A stretch of 64,000 nucleotides of DNA from Atriophallophorus winterbourni (lineage: Eukaryota > Platyhelminthes > Trematoda > Plagiorchiida > Microphallidae): NCBI GenBank assembly GCA_013407085.1, contig JACCGJ010005875.1:17835-81834 (forward strand). The letters run 5' to 3'. The notes under the pieces were generated by a model. The model was not told the DNA's origin, did no database searches, and worked only from the letters and a program-made list of their open reading frames with translations. Each line of letters begins with the position of its first letter. The first letter of the stretch is position 1. The position numbers and the translations under genes are program-made. Below are positions 12,901-27,900 of the stretch, in pieces.

Positions 12901-15900
12901 TTTTTCATCAGCAATAGTAAAATCACTTATCGTGTGTCTTTCATACCAATTACGCTTCAATGCTTAATTGATACCGAGAACCGGAAAATTTCCATTTAAT
13001 TAGTAAATCGGTATTTAGACGTGAGTCAATGCGCTTGGTCCATATGGACACATGTCCCATATATGTGTTTAAATCGGACAATATTGCTATTTTCTACAAT
13101 TAACTGATTACACCAACCTTCCCTAATCACGAAGCTCTTTCTGTTTTGAATTCCAAGGAATTTCGGGGGAAAAGTGACATTGAGTTGCAAACGATCATGC
13201 CACACAGGTGGCCCGTATTCCAAATTTTCCGTTCGGCATTCGACATAATCCATGTGATACTTCCAATCAGGTCGAAGCCACAGTCGACTATGCGCATGTA
13301 GACCTCCGGCAGCTCCTTTACTAGGTTTTTCGTCTGTTCCTGTGTGAAAAACAAGTGCAAGTAATTTGAGAGAAATCTAGCTTATAATCAAATATTGATG
13401 ACAATTTTTTTCTAATTCTCAAACATTTCTGAAGTTACATGAATTTGGAGGGAAACCTTTAGTTTTAAAATTAAGCAAAGTTTTCGTGGGATTGGAGAGA
13501 AAACATATTTTAGCTTTAAGTGCAAGATAATGAGTAGTAGCGAATGCTGCATTGCGACTTAAGACTTCGAACTTTATATTATTCAACTCGAAGTTATCTG
13601 TCATTTTATTGGAAGTACAAACATTCATTGTTTATATGTTGGTAGGGAACTCTGCGACTGAATTGATACTATTATTTTAAAGACCTGGTTACCAATGTTC
13701 ACTGATTCAAGATCAAGGTCTAATCTCATTAAAGAGTAATGTCTTTGCATCAAATTGATTTCTGATTGTAACCAAAGGTAATCGTTCAGTAGATAGCAAT
13801 GAGCAACTCGCATTCACAAATTTGCTGGAATATTGATTGGTTAATCTAATGTTTTTAACAAGCACATTCTACGCCTTACGTACGTTGCCATATACCTGTA
13901 GATGTAGTGCGTTAAAAACTATAGGTGTCGCCAGAACAGCATTTACATATCATGCATAGGTAATAATTTTATAATACAGGGTAAGAATATGAGAATCTCA
14001 GTAGTATCAGTAAAATGAACTTCAAAATATTCTACTTCTAATGGAACATGCTTCTGACGGTCAACTAGGAACCAATAAATAAACACTCCCTAAAATAAAG
14101 CTTCATGATTGTCATTGTGCACAGATCAATTTTGTCGGCCACGTTATAAGTGTATGCTAAAACAGAACTCATGAGACCGCTGCAAGATTTTGTCTTTTTG
14201 AATTTTGCAGTTCAGAAATCTTATCAATTTGTAAGAGCCTGAAGTTTCACAACCTAAACTTTGGGGTATCTGAGAAAAGCTTTTCCTTTGGGATTGGCGC
14301 AATTAACTCTGGTAAATGATGAGACCATGATCAAGGCGACCTCAGAGACCTTATTCAGACGCGTTTGAGCTCAATTTAATTTGTACCATTTCCAAAATTA
14401 ACCGATATTAGGGTTGTCGACGGTAGTGGTCGATGAAAAACAGCGTCATAATAGTAAAATAGCTCAGTTTGACTAGATTGAAATGTGTAGCAATGTATGA
14501 TCATAAGCGTTTTATTCAATGTGTCACTTGGCTTCTTAATCTTTTCGCAATCCTAGCCCCAAATTTAGAACGTGGTACTGATTACAGGCTATAGTTAACT
14601 ATCTCTAAAGATGGGAACATTACGACAGTTATATAAGGATATAATTGATGGAGAAACGGACACAGTTAGACTTGTATTGATTTACAAGCTTCAAAATTTT
14701 CCACTGAACCTATTATTTACTTTCCATTTACAAGGTTGACGTGCTTCGCGCTCTACAGCTCAACGTTGCCCGCTTACCTTCGAGTTGCACCGACTTGCAT
14801 TTTGATCCGTCAGTGGTTACGGAGGTATCGGGAGATCCCACTCGCTCTTCGACTTCTTCAAACGCATGAGCTGGTCCACAACGATAATGCCACCAGCTAA
14901 TTTTTGCCACGGGATTCGATGTATCGGCTTGACAGTCGATTACTAGAGGTTGCCCTTCCGCCACAACCGATTGTCCATGAAAGCTGACGGAAACCCGTTG
15001 AGGAGGAAACAGCACGTTCAGAATGATTGGTTCACTTGCTATCCCATTTAAATCTGTGGCTGCGTTTGTTGCAACACAACTGAAAGGTGAAATCAAATGA
15101 TGAAATTGCTCATTACGCGGATACTCCAAATGATCTATGACGTTCGTAATATTATACGAGGTAACCTATTCTATTTCAAATTTAACGCAATTCGTTGTGA
15201 TAGGTAGATTCGACTTACTGGTAGTGCGCGCCGTTGTCGTGTTTTTGTGGTACGATCCTGATTCGAAGGCTACTTTGACGGCCCATAACAACCACATCTT
15301 CCTGTGATGTCAGGGGACTTTTATCTAAAATATTTCATAAAAAACTGGCAAATTTCCTGAGGTTGCTAAGTGATAAATATCAAATGTTTGTTTAAGATTT
15401 TTCTGTTAAATAGAAGACAGATTGTATTTCCTACGTGTAATGATGACGAATGTATTGATATGTGATTGTTCAGAACGGCAAATGCGTCAATGCTTTATAA
15501 TTTTATTATATAAGTACTCTGCTTTTCCTATCCAAAAACGTACAAAACATACTAAACCTCTGGCAAAATTCTCCGCACGCCTTGGGTTGAAAGTGAACCC
15601 TTAATGCGTAGGATTACGGAACCACCTTTTGTGGATAAAAAGCAATTATCGAATTATAGAGGTTCGTGAAACTTAGCAGCGTCGTAGATACGCTACAGCA
15701 AACTGATGCAAGTGTGAGTATCATTAGCCGGCGAGTCGATTGAATGTAGGCATTTCGCACCTCAGTAAAGACTGCCATGATTTACGGTTCGAAGGGGTTG
15801 ATGGAGCGACATTCAAAAGATTCAGACATTTGTAACCAGTTGACATAGATGACTGTCTAGGATTGATTGGTTTATGAACATGGAGAACAATTACGCATGA

Positions 15901-18900
15901 CTACGCACCGGTTAAGAACTAACAGAAAACTTACCGGTTCGTCGAGATGACGAGAAAGTTATGAGGAATATATGTCTGGCGTAGGAGCGACGGGCGAACT
16001 CAACAGAACGAAACATATAAAGAAATAATGCTGATGTTCGATGTCTTATCAGGAGCTAAACGCTAAATTAAGTGAGTAAATAATTTATTCATGAAATTTT
16101 CGATCATGCTCATACGCAATGGTTGAATCATCGATGCAAATTGAACAATGAGAGCTGTATTGGTGATATACGGTATGCAAAACATCGAAAATAATATCTG
16201 ACCTGAATTCACTCACCTCTATACCACGTTAAGTTTGGCGGCGGATTGCCTCCAGAGGATATACATTTTAACTCCAATGCGTGAGCCATTTTGACTGGTT
16301 TCATATTTTCATATCCAGTGATTACTGGCTTTTCTGGTGGATCTGTTGATTTAATAAAAAAGAATATTTTTATCAAATCGTACACACACATACATATATA
16401 TCATCAATAAATTGTCAGTTAGCTAACAATACCTGATACATGAAACCAATCGTTAAACCTAGCAGAAAAACAACGCATTTAAATTGGTGCAGGTGTTGAC
16501 AAAATTACATGAACGGTTTTGGTTAATAAATAGGATTTATCATGGCATTTAGCGAGAGGTGGCCACTAGAAGATGTCACTACTAGCGTGTTAGTAAAATA
16601 GAATTCCCTAATGGTGGGACAGACATTACAGTTGACTCGTGAGTATCAAATCATTATTAGCCATAATTGAGTAAACTTCAAATAATTGGTACATACTGTT
16701 TCCAAGGCTAGCGATCAGAAATTGATGCATTGAATTGAACATGTCTGAACAAACGTGATGAAGATATATTGCATCATTAAAATTGGGCTTAGATGATCAA
16801 TTATTTTATTTTATTGAGTGCAAACATCCTACGTTCATTTGTGGAAGTGTGATTATACCGGAATTTCACGCAGCAAGTTAATACTGATCAGAGACTTTGA
16901 AGGCCGCACGAAGCTGTTTTGAAGGCGACATTTTTGCTAACGTTGTAAATAATTGTAAGAAATCTGCAACTGCAGTTTGATGTATCAAACCAAAAAGTTA
17001 AATCACTTTGAAATCAATTTAGTTTACACCACTAACATATTAATAAATGTGGTTCTACTGCTTCGTATCGGGTTCAGGAAATAAAACGTAAAAATTATAC
17101 ATTCACATAATATCCTTATAATAAACGTATACATCACATGCAAATAATCACCGACCAGAAGCCATTTACATTCATTATAGACGATTAGTTTCAGCGATAA
17201 ATTATCAAACAGCTAAGAACATGAAACCATCATGTTCAAACGCATAAACACACGATGCAAATTTGGTTGCGCTTGAAGTCATAAACTCGATCAATATATC
17301 CATATTACACGTTTTTTAGGTCATACCGGCTATTGTAGATGGCACGAGGTGCAGTAATGGACAAATCCAGAGATTTTGGATAAAATGCAGAAATCTAAAC
17401 TCCGGCAATTTGCAACTAAATGGAGCGACAGAAAAAAAGCAACATGCAATCGCAATCTCAGTAGAATTCAGAGGTAATCATAACTGTTGAACGACATGCA
17501 ATTCTTTAAGTTCTGGTAAAATCCCATTTATGTGGTAAGCTCGAAGCTAACTGCTCAGCACGTCTGATAAACAGAATGAACTGAGAAATGGTCCTCGTGT
17601 ACGATTTTTGCACCCACTGTGCGACCCTATCCTCAATGGTCAAGCTTCTAGACAAACTCGGTCAAAGTACATTATATTGCCTTCCGGAACTAATTCATAT
17701 CAAGCTACCTTTATAGATATTGACTGCTCACTATACAAGTTTGATCAAATTTATCTCATTGATATCATGCGCACCATTTCTGAGAATATATTTATGTGTG
17801 AAAATTTGTTTTGTTCAATATTAGCCTTAATCTAATCTTCCGAACCTGTTCGAATAAAGCTTTGTCCATCTCCATCTTCTACGTTCTGGGCATGAGTTTT
17901 AGACCTGGTGATTTTTGGAATGACCGCTTGAACAATTTGCGCTCACTTGTTTTTGCAACTCAGGGATAAGCATGATTAACTTTGGAAAGGCTGACTTCGG
18001 GTTTAAATTATAGCGCAATCGATATCTGATAACAAAACGGTGACATGTTTAACAAGGAGCAAATGTTTTCGAGGTGGGAGTCAACAATTTAATTTGCACT
18101 CGAACTGGAAACGCCATCTAACCCCGTTTGAACTGAACTAATCCCAAAAAAACACTATGAAGGTTTTGTGCTGTTAAGTGCTCTCGGTACAATTTACGTA
18201 TAGATTCAAATGGACAATTTTCTAAAAAATATGCTGTTCGGCCTATTAAATATATAAATATATTAAATATACTTCAATACGATTCGAACATTTTTACAAC
18301 TGCGCAAAACACATGGAATAGTATTCTAGGATTCTTATTACTGATTATGAATTAGGGTTAAATTATTTAAGTAGAATCAAAATAATTAGTTTTATATTTT
18401 TACTTTTCCGTCATTTATTTCTGTGAGACTTCAGGAATGAACCAAAAATGGCGGTTCAATATTAATCCCATGAGTAACAGCTCATGTCGTTCAATTCTAA
18501 CGGGAATCAAATAATTATTTTACAGTCGTTCTTTATCATAAAAATTTATGTAGAGTAGGCAAAATCTTTCAAAACAAATTTTTAGAGCAAAATTTACATA
18601 AAAAACAGTCGAAATTCGCACTGATGGCAACATTCACAACTTTTGAATAGCAATACTTACAAATGATATCCAATCTGACGCGTTCATCAACCCTGGTGTC
18701 CCCTTCCCCCCAAACACGGCAATCAACATAACTGCGGTCGTCTCTTTCTGTAAATTTCACATCCACCCTGGATTCCTGATACCAGCTTTCCCCATCTGGG
18801 GTGCGCATTGATTTCGACTGGCCGACCAGTTGTCTGGGAGTTCTGTCAAAGCTCGTGTCGGCCGACTGCCAGATCCATTTGATGTTTGCTTGCCGAAAAT

Positions 18901-21900
18901 AAGGGCTTGTTCGACATATCAACGTTTTCGTTTCACCAGCTTTTCCATACACCACTTGCTCTCGGCTTCGAATTTCTAATTGTTCACTCGCTCTATCACC
19001 CTCCACCTCAATTGTCACATTCGCTGGGGGATCTGAGGGGATAAATCGAAAAGCGTCGCATGCATTCGGAAAGTTCTATATAAAAAGGAGTCAAAATTGC
19101 ATTCTGCAATTTCCCCCTGGTGGATGTTTTAGATTAAGATTATTCTGTAGTCAGATATATTAAGGTTTCCAATTTCTGAGAACGCAAAGAGATGCGATAT
19201 AAATATTAAAAAAACAAATTTTGTGGTGTCATGATAAACGATAGCAAATTTACCCGTACCACTAAGCAAATACAATGTTTCAAAAACAATGAACTGAGTC
19301 GATATTTCAGGGAGTACATTGGATGTAGAATTGCTATATTGAGAAAATCTTAATCAAAGCATTCGTAAAAAATAAGTTTAGGATCTATAGTATTTTTGAG
19401 CAGTAACTATTCCCAATCCCGACCAAAAGAGGCGACTCATTGACGTATTGAGGTCGGAGCGAAAAAAACAATGTACCAGTAGACTAGTGTATCGTGCACA
19501 ATTTAATAATGTTACAAATAAAAAAGTGGAATATCCTGCAACATACAAACCGATAATTTCCATATAATTCAATGTTGTCTTCTTGATAGTGAAGATTAAT
19601 TTGTGGCAAAGCATAACAGTTTAAGATTATACACTGATAAGCTACAAGCGAATCACTCACATCTCACGTAAATGGTGACACTTGTGTGTTGCGCGTTCCC
19701 CACAGGATGACCGGTTTCACATACGAGCTTCGCTGCATGATACCGCCGAGTAATTTTGGGAATAACTAACGTGTTCACAAGTTGATCTTGCTCTTTCTTC
19801 AGTGTGTAATGCAGTGGTTGCACGTCTTCAGCGATGAAGCCAGCAGTTTGTTTCGAATTGTCCAAACCAGACGATGGGGCTTGAAAGTAATTATGTACAG
19901 AGGAATAATCACTAAATCGGGCTCCACCATGTCCACCTAAGCCGATAACATGTCCTGGTGGAGTGTCTTCAATTTGTGCTGGTTGTATCAGCCAACGCCA
20001 AAATAAGCCACCAAAAGGGTTCCCTGGAGGTGAAGCGGTGCAGACTGCTCTGAGTTCTTCCCCTTCCAAATAATCATGGTTGTTCTTCGGGCTGAGAATT
20101 CTTGGTGGACCAGGTGGTGCTAAAATAAAAATAGCGTGAGTTGAGCGAAATTTCTTCCCAGATTGAGTGTTAACTGGTATGGTTGAATAATAGGTGGGAA
20201 ACAATGAAGCTCAAGCGTGTTTTGAATTCACTTAAATATTTTCGCCAGTGAGATTAATCTAACTTAAGATGTGTTGCCACGATAATACAATAGCTCTTTT
20301 AATGCCCAGAAAATAAGTTCCTCTTACACGATAGAAAATTTTTAATCCATCATGCACATCGAGCCTTACAATAAACACACAAACACTCCCTCTCTCACAA
20401 CAAACACTCACTGTGTATACGAATAGTCACCATCGTTGTCAAATTGTGCTGCAGCGGATCGTGATGCGTCCGGGTCGCTTCGTTTGTCACGCTACACGTC
20501 AATTGATCTCCGTCCTTCAAACCGGCTTTGATCAAACTCAGACGGGACTCATCGGGATTTGGAGTGGAGTGAATAACCGGAGACAACTTACTCCAATACA
20601 CTGAAAAAGGGTAAAGAACACTTGACAGATTTTGGAAGAAACTAGTTACGAGATATTGATTAATTTTAACAACATAAATTTGAGGCAGTTTCATGTTTCA
20701 TGAAAACTAATACTTCGTGTTCAGCGTTGTAGAGACAAAGTTCAATGTGCGGCTAGCGAAGTAGATTCTGGTAAGTTCAAAACGTCTTTCATGAATATTC
20801 TCAAATCAATGCTTCACCGTGATTTAATATAAGTTTTTCGACGATGGCCAATCCAAGTGGCTAAACTACAAATCATGCAATATCAAAATCACAATAATTC
20901 AATTAATTTTTATTCAACAATGTATAGGTTTATATAATTAAACCAATAAAATGATTATAACTTGTAGTCAAGACTTAAAAATCAGCTTCTGTTCAAGGTT
21001 CCCGAAATTGTATTATGTTGGCCCTTAGGGATTAGTCAATGTTTACATAAGTGAAACTACATTACTATTTCGTTGATAGAAATTCACTAATCATATATGC
21101 TCATTCGTATTCTACAAATTTGTCTTCTAGAAATCTCTGTGCGACCGATCTGTTCGAGAATTCTCGGTTAGTAGGTTATTATAATGTTTACTGTTTTTTG
21201 TTTTTGTTAAGTTATTACATTTGTATTAAGGTGATACATAACGATATACTTTTTTGAAAGGATAGAGAAAATATGATAGAACGCACCGTTTTCTGATTTC
21301 TTCGGAGTTTGCGAGGATTGTACAAACGAGGATGGAATCTCACGGTTGTTTAAAATCCACGTGAAAACTGGCGCTGGACTCCCTCCAGTACTGACGCAGA
21401 GCACTGTGATTCGTGCGATCGGATCTGGCTGAGGAATGATGAGCTGGTTATCCGGAGGTGGAATATCCGGATACAAAATTCGAGGCAATGTAGGTTTGAC
21501 TGAAAAAATAGAAAAAATAATTACGAGTAAACTTAGACGCTTTAGGTAGCGGTTTTTCATTTATTATCCAACAGTACTCGTTCTACATACAATAAAATCG
21601 TAGATTAGCAGACTGCAAAAGCCATCCCAAATACACCATAATGATAAATAATAGCAAGCATTTACAGGAACGAAGTAACACAATCTATTCGAATATTTGT
21701 CAGGGGTTAACTATCGTTTTCGCTTGTTACACTTTAATAAAGTCCTCAAGTATTTCAGCATTAATAAATGATATTTTCAATGTTACATTTAGGACATTTA
21801 CTCAGATCAGGTACTTTTGAATAAAAAGTTTAATGTTTACAGATAATCCATGTTTAGTCCTGCGTGTTTTTCATAGTCTTCTTTCAAATAAGCGATGAGT

Positions 21901-24900
21901 TAAAAGATTAACCAGTATACCTTCTTCCACGTTTGGTCCATATTGTTATCTTGAAATATTTGAAAATGACAATTAACCATTTATACTGCCTTTCCGTTTG
22001 ACACAAACTTGACAAATCAACAGCAGTTATTCTGCCTTTTTTATATTTCGAGAAATATTAAGTCTCTTTGCGTATAATTTACGTAACTGTGTTTTGTTTG
22101 ACATATTAATCACAAAACTTGATATTTTGATTGTTTTCACGAAGTTAAAACTATTCCTGTAATCAACCTCCTGTTTTCAACAGGACGTTAATCGGATGCA
22201 TTGAAGCATATAAACATACTGACACACTGCGCAGGTTTCAAATCCCAATGCTTACGCAGTACTCAGAGAAAAAACGGCCAATTATCCTTCAAATCTTTTT
22301 CATTCCGTCGAGACTCTACCTCTTTCACCCCTTTTAGTTCTAATAATTCACCGCGCGACCTATTCCCCGAGGGTTATCAATCATCCAACTCACTGTGTAA
22401 GATTAAATTGCACAATGAGTCTGATTGCTGGTGCATGAAAATGGCTACAGTGGAAAAGCGAATGGAAGAATTGCGACAGCAAACAGAAGATTGAACGACA
22501 GAGGCGGATAAATTTGCCCATTTGTTGTCGCACAACTTATGTGGTCGAATCGGGGGCAGAAATGTGGATGCACGTATTTCGATTTGAAGTTTTGTGAGGA
22601 CGGGGAAGTCCGGATACACTGTTGTTAATTTGGCATTTTGAGTCCAATCAATCAATTTCAATTAGTCAGCTGGTCCATATGGGATTCTGGGCCATTTATC
22701 GATCGAAAATGTTGGAGCAAGTGAGCTTGTATTTCGACAGACAACATTAAATGTGACAAGTGTCAGTTAAACAAGATGGTAAACAGAAAACGAGCAAGAA
22801 AATGTTTTAGTATGAAATATTTGCTAGCAAACACGTTCTGTCTTATCTTGATGACACCTTTATATTTCGACGATAATGTAGTTGATTATATCAGCGCACA
22901 TTTCGGATTTGCTAGCATTGTATGAAAAATGTTGGAAGTTGCAATGCTTCATTGGTTTATTTTGAACCTAAAAACAGTTCATACGGGAAATGCTGGTCGA
23001 GATTTCATAATGCTGTGACACATTCACATACTTTTACGTTGAACACACAACAAAGAAGCTACAAGCGACTGTTTCCGATTGCCTCTCACTTTGATTACCA
23101 ATAATCTTGTTTTAAACAAACTTTAAGCAGTTTGATTCTATTACATGTTCTTGATAATAGTCACGCAGATAGATATGACACACGTGCATGTGTGGGTCTG
23201 AGCAAAATAGAACCATTATTGAGCAACATGCTCATTTGCATGCATTTTTCTCCCTCACAACCACGACGGGTATCGAGCAGTATGCACTAATCGAATGGAG
23301 ACAGTATAATCAGGATCCGCGTGCGAGCGAAGCAGTAGAAGAATGAAAAACAAGTTTCGCTGGTATGCCACAATTATTACTTTTAGGACTGCTAAGAAAA
23401 CTGTGAGCAAATAATTACACACCGATTCAATGTTTATTCGAACAAATTAACTCTTCTCCTATTTTCGCGAACATTCTGTGGTAGTTGTATGCGGTCATTT
23501 TACAGGCAATTATAAATATATTTCGCTCAGGTGGTCAACATTTCACGTGCATCATACTGCGTTGCTTCAATCAGCTCCTGAGCAACAAATACCTGCTCAT
23601 ATTTATAGAATGTAAAATGGTCGCACTGCAAAAGAGATGAGCTCAGGACTTCAATCATTTGGCTTAATTGCATATGTGATAAAGAAGACCTTTATGATAG
23701 AGTCATAAATAATCTCTACATTTAAGGCTTGACCCGCGATGAACTGGCTCTCATACAGTCGTATTTGATTCAAAGCGTTAAAGCTTCAAGATAAGGAAGA
23801 TTACATCATTTTTTACTTGTCGATCATATATGCAAAGGTGATAGAAAGTCGGGTGCTGTATATCGTTATTGAAGCTGTGCAGAGACAGCTAATCTTGATT
23901 CGAGTTGTATTGTGATGCCAAATGTTATGGATCATTAAATTTCATAAACATGAAATAGGCATTCATAAATGATATTGACAAGCAAATACCAAATAAATTA
24001 TTTGTTATATCGCTTTCCAAAACAAACATATCCGCTAAATTCTCTTCGGTTTCTGTGGAATTTAGTAATGGGAAATTAATGTACTTTAACAATCGATTTG
24101 ATTCAATAATCATGAAATTTCTTCAAAGTTTGGATTGCAAGATATCAAATGGAATTTGCTTAAAGCAATCTGTCTAATTCACTACCTCTTCCAAGGGATC
24201 GAAATTGTATCTTACATATAATAGCGCACAATAGCTTCAACATTATATCATGTGACCAAAATTTAAAACTAATTAGACGAAAAGGTATTCAGCAAAACGA
24301 TTCTATTGTGCAAATGTCCGTTTTCGAATTAGGTATAAATAACAAAATCTATGAACATTCTTTGTGCATCTGGAGAAAATACTGTATTTACTTATAAGAG
24401 ATGATATTTCAATTATAGGTAGCTAAAATCATTGAAAAATTGCTGCAATATATGTTTTATTACTTTAGATTAGATCAGCTTTATATTTACTAAATATATC
24501 GTTTGTTCATATTTAATAACAAGAGCAGAACTCATGGTTAGCCATGTACCAAGCAAATTACAGGTATAGCTTCAGGTGGAGAAGTTACTAGTTTGTTGGG
24601 TATATACATAATAAAATTTGATAAGCCACCTAAAACAAGCAGATTGGTTTTCCGCCGCAGCAAAGGATGATTGTTCGCAGGAACCGGCGTCACTTGACAT
24701 TCGTATTCACCAGCGTCATCGAGTTGAACATCCATTATTTGTAACGTGTGCTCTCCGCGACTTACATCCCCGATTATGCGATACCGCGGGTAGCCAGGAA
24801 TGGATCTATCGTAGCCTAGGTGAAAACAAAGTAAAATTTCTATAAGTAACACTGGAAAGTGTGCTAGTTACTTTTTGATAAACGCTCAATTACAATGACT

Positions 24901-27900
24901 GTGGCGAATATAAGCAACGCGTATCGGTTGGTCTTTGATAAGTTCTTGTTTCGATAACTATTTCTCCTTCATAATCAGCAGAAAAATGAATGACTGAATT
25001 ATTATCAAAACAAACTGTGATAACGTTGTACACAGACAAACGTGTAAAAAAATGATATTGAAAGCTCAAAACACCAACGGCGCGTTTTTCTAATGAGGAA
25101 GAACCGAATCCTCTAGACTTAGAGTGGAGTAACATAATAAAAGGTAGCAATTAACAAGAACAATTTCCTTGGTTAAAGGACATTTAAAAATTCCAATTAT
25201 CATTATTAAAATCTTTTTACATGAACCAGTACAGCATTTTACATATCTTAGTTAAACTATGCGGATAAGCTCTTGCTGGACTTCGAAATTGATAAACGGA
25301 TTGGCAGAGCAGCTGCAATCTTGTTCCGCTTAAACTCCTGTCCCAGGGGCAAAAGCAGGCTAACAAAAATGGTGGCATACAGCGCGTGCCAGTCAAATGC
25401 TTTCTCCTGAGGCAACTTAACCTGAACCATCAACGCAAGATATAAACGAAAACTGAATAGCTTACATTTGAGTGGCATACGCTGAATCTGGAACTTATTG
25501 TGAATGGACAAATTACTAATCAAGAAATACTTTCAGAAGGCTATTCTAGAGAGCATGTTCACGCTTCTAAGACAGCGCAGCAAACGCTAGTTCGGCTATC
25601 TGCATGAAATAAAATATGATCATAAGCCGAAAAGATTGTAATGTTGGGCATGCTGCACTTGTGGTAGAGAAAAGCTTGCAAATATATACTAAAGTACACT
25701 ACTCTATGCGTTATAAAGAACTTGCTCTTGAAGGTTCACTTGAGGGGTACTTTGTAAAGCGCCATCTCTAAGCTAAAAAGAATATGTACTGCGTTCGTGT
25801 GTTGAACATAGACCCTGATAAGTTTGTTTATCCAGAATCAGAATCTTTAGTTATTTGCACAGTTTTAGAGCTTCAAGCCTCGTGCGCTTGTGATGTACGT
25901 TCACGTTCTACATCAAAAAATCGAAACTAACAATAAAAGATTGGCTGTGAGAAAAAATAACTCTATTTATAAATCTATTCTTATGATTTCTCATATAATT
26001 GATGAATATCCGAGGTGGCTTGTTGTTTTATATAAGCGCATATATTTCGATGACAAGTTCTTTATGTGCGATTGCTGTATACAAATTTTTGAACAATTTT
26101 ATTTCTACTGTTCATGCTATTTTATAAGTTATTTTCTGCGTTTTTTTACAATGGTTGTCACTTCACTAGTATAAGTCATGAACATTGAGTTAAGCAAGTA
26201 CAACATGAATTAAGAGCGATGCATTGGCGAGAATGGTCTCGATAAAAGAGCGAAAAAGTCAAGCCTTGTTTAAAAATAGATTCATGCAACGTTCTTGAAA
26301 GGGGAACGAGAGCGTGTGTAATTATTATTATTTAACTTAATATCACGAATGTTTCAAACGATTGCGCGGAACATAGCCGAAGTATAGTGCAAAAGATGCA
26401 CAGAAATAGGCAACAGAGGTAGTATTCGAACTATGCACCTCCGAGTGAAATGCTTATTCTTCGAAGCCATAAAACAACGCGGTCCAAAACGAGTCCCACT
26501 ACAAATAATAAACATTCGCTTTCGGTTTTACGGTTGCCTTTCAACCATTGTTATGTAAATCACGTCACACAAACATTCGTTGAAACCAGACACAATCGGA
26601 AATCCCGCATGGTACACTGATTTGAGAAGAAGCTTCCGAAAACTTTGGAAATATTGTTTGACACAAATTCTTGGCTAATTAAATCAAACTCGTGGCTAAA
26701 ACCGACCGTAAACAACTCGTTCAAATTCACAATCACTTGAGTTCTTTTAACTCGATTAACCGTGGATGGTGGAACATCTTGAGCGAATCAATCTTGCATC
26801 AGAAAAAATCAAGGAATTTCGTTTGAAGTGATTTATCTGAGGAAAAATTACGTTCTCGAACATTTGAATATATAATGCAACACATTTTCGGCAAATCTTG
26901 ATTTGTAGACATACAATGCAGAACTTAAAATATATTTATTTCAGCAAATTAAGCGATTTCTTTCACAAAAATTCATTCAAATTTATAAATTTCAGTATAA
27001 TATTATATTTTTGCTACTCAATATATAAACGCTCACATAAACCACAAAAAATTTAAAATTGACAAGACGGCAAGCTTTTGTGTTAAAGTTATGACATGAA
27101 AGCGTACAGCATCCAGAATCATTATAATACATCCAGTATCTTATTAACAACCAAATTCAAAAATCCTCAGAAAAAAAGTTCAAATAATGCTTAGAATATA
27201 ATTCTGTCGGACCTTAGTTTTCGTGACATCGCGGAATTACCGTGTTGTTTCAAAAAGCAATTCATGTTAATTCTCGATATTTTCAAGTAGAATTATGGTT
27301 TGCCGAAATAGTTTTTATGGGTAAATTAAACACGCAAGTTATGGTTATGGTTGTTGTTGGTGATGTCTGCGCAAACAATAATAAATCCATATCATATTTT
27401 TATATTGCATTTTAAATCACTATAGACAATATTCAGTGAGATAGTTCTGATGGTTCTTACAAATAAAGATGGGTTAATATGTCATCAATTACTGTACTTT
27501 CAGATTCTGATCCTACAGTCCATACCTCATGAGTGCAAACAACACGAATGCGGTCGTGGGGTATGTGTGTGTGTGATGGAAATGCATGCAAATGTGCTTT
27601 TTGTTCATGATCATGGGTTCAAACCCAGTCTACATGAGCGTGGGCTCATGTGATTGAACAGGTTGGTCGTACCAGCCTTATTCAACAGTGGCATACAAGC
27701 GCTACTTGTTTACCATTCTTCCACTCTTTCAAGCGCACTCGGATCTTGATCCTACTGTCCCTACCTGATGAGTGCAAACAGTACTTAACAGGTCGCGGGG
27801 TGTGCGTGATTTAAATGCATGGAAATCAGCACTTTTATTACTGTACTTTCTGTTTTGAAACAAGAGCAATTGCACGCATGGCTGTTCGGGAATTATACAT

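Larger units (their letters stand above)
27500..27850 (+). repeat. Subfamily A ribozyme repeat dimer, about 239-bp period
   Basis: Two copies: core-like CTCATGA at 27526 and CTGATGA at 27765, 239 bases apart, each followed by GTGCAAACA. The intervening body includes TGTGTGATGGAAATGCATGC, the palindrome GGGTTCAAACCC, GTGATTGAACAGGTTGGTCG and CAGTGGCATACAAGCG. The last part, running into TTTACCATTCTTCCACT...TCCTACTGTCCCTAC, is homologous to subfamily B. GTTCAAACC (27617-27625) fits a pol III B-box consensus. Confidence 0.75.

Noticed and set aside
14728..14777. Extension of exon 9 reading into RATLSC, which looks like an Ig B strand
   Set aside because: Ig6 already has its B-strand cysteine upstream. 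The GTAAGC donor at 14778 joins exon 10 in phase, so the extension is intron read by chance.
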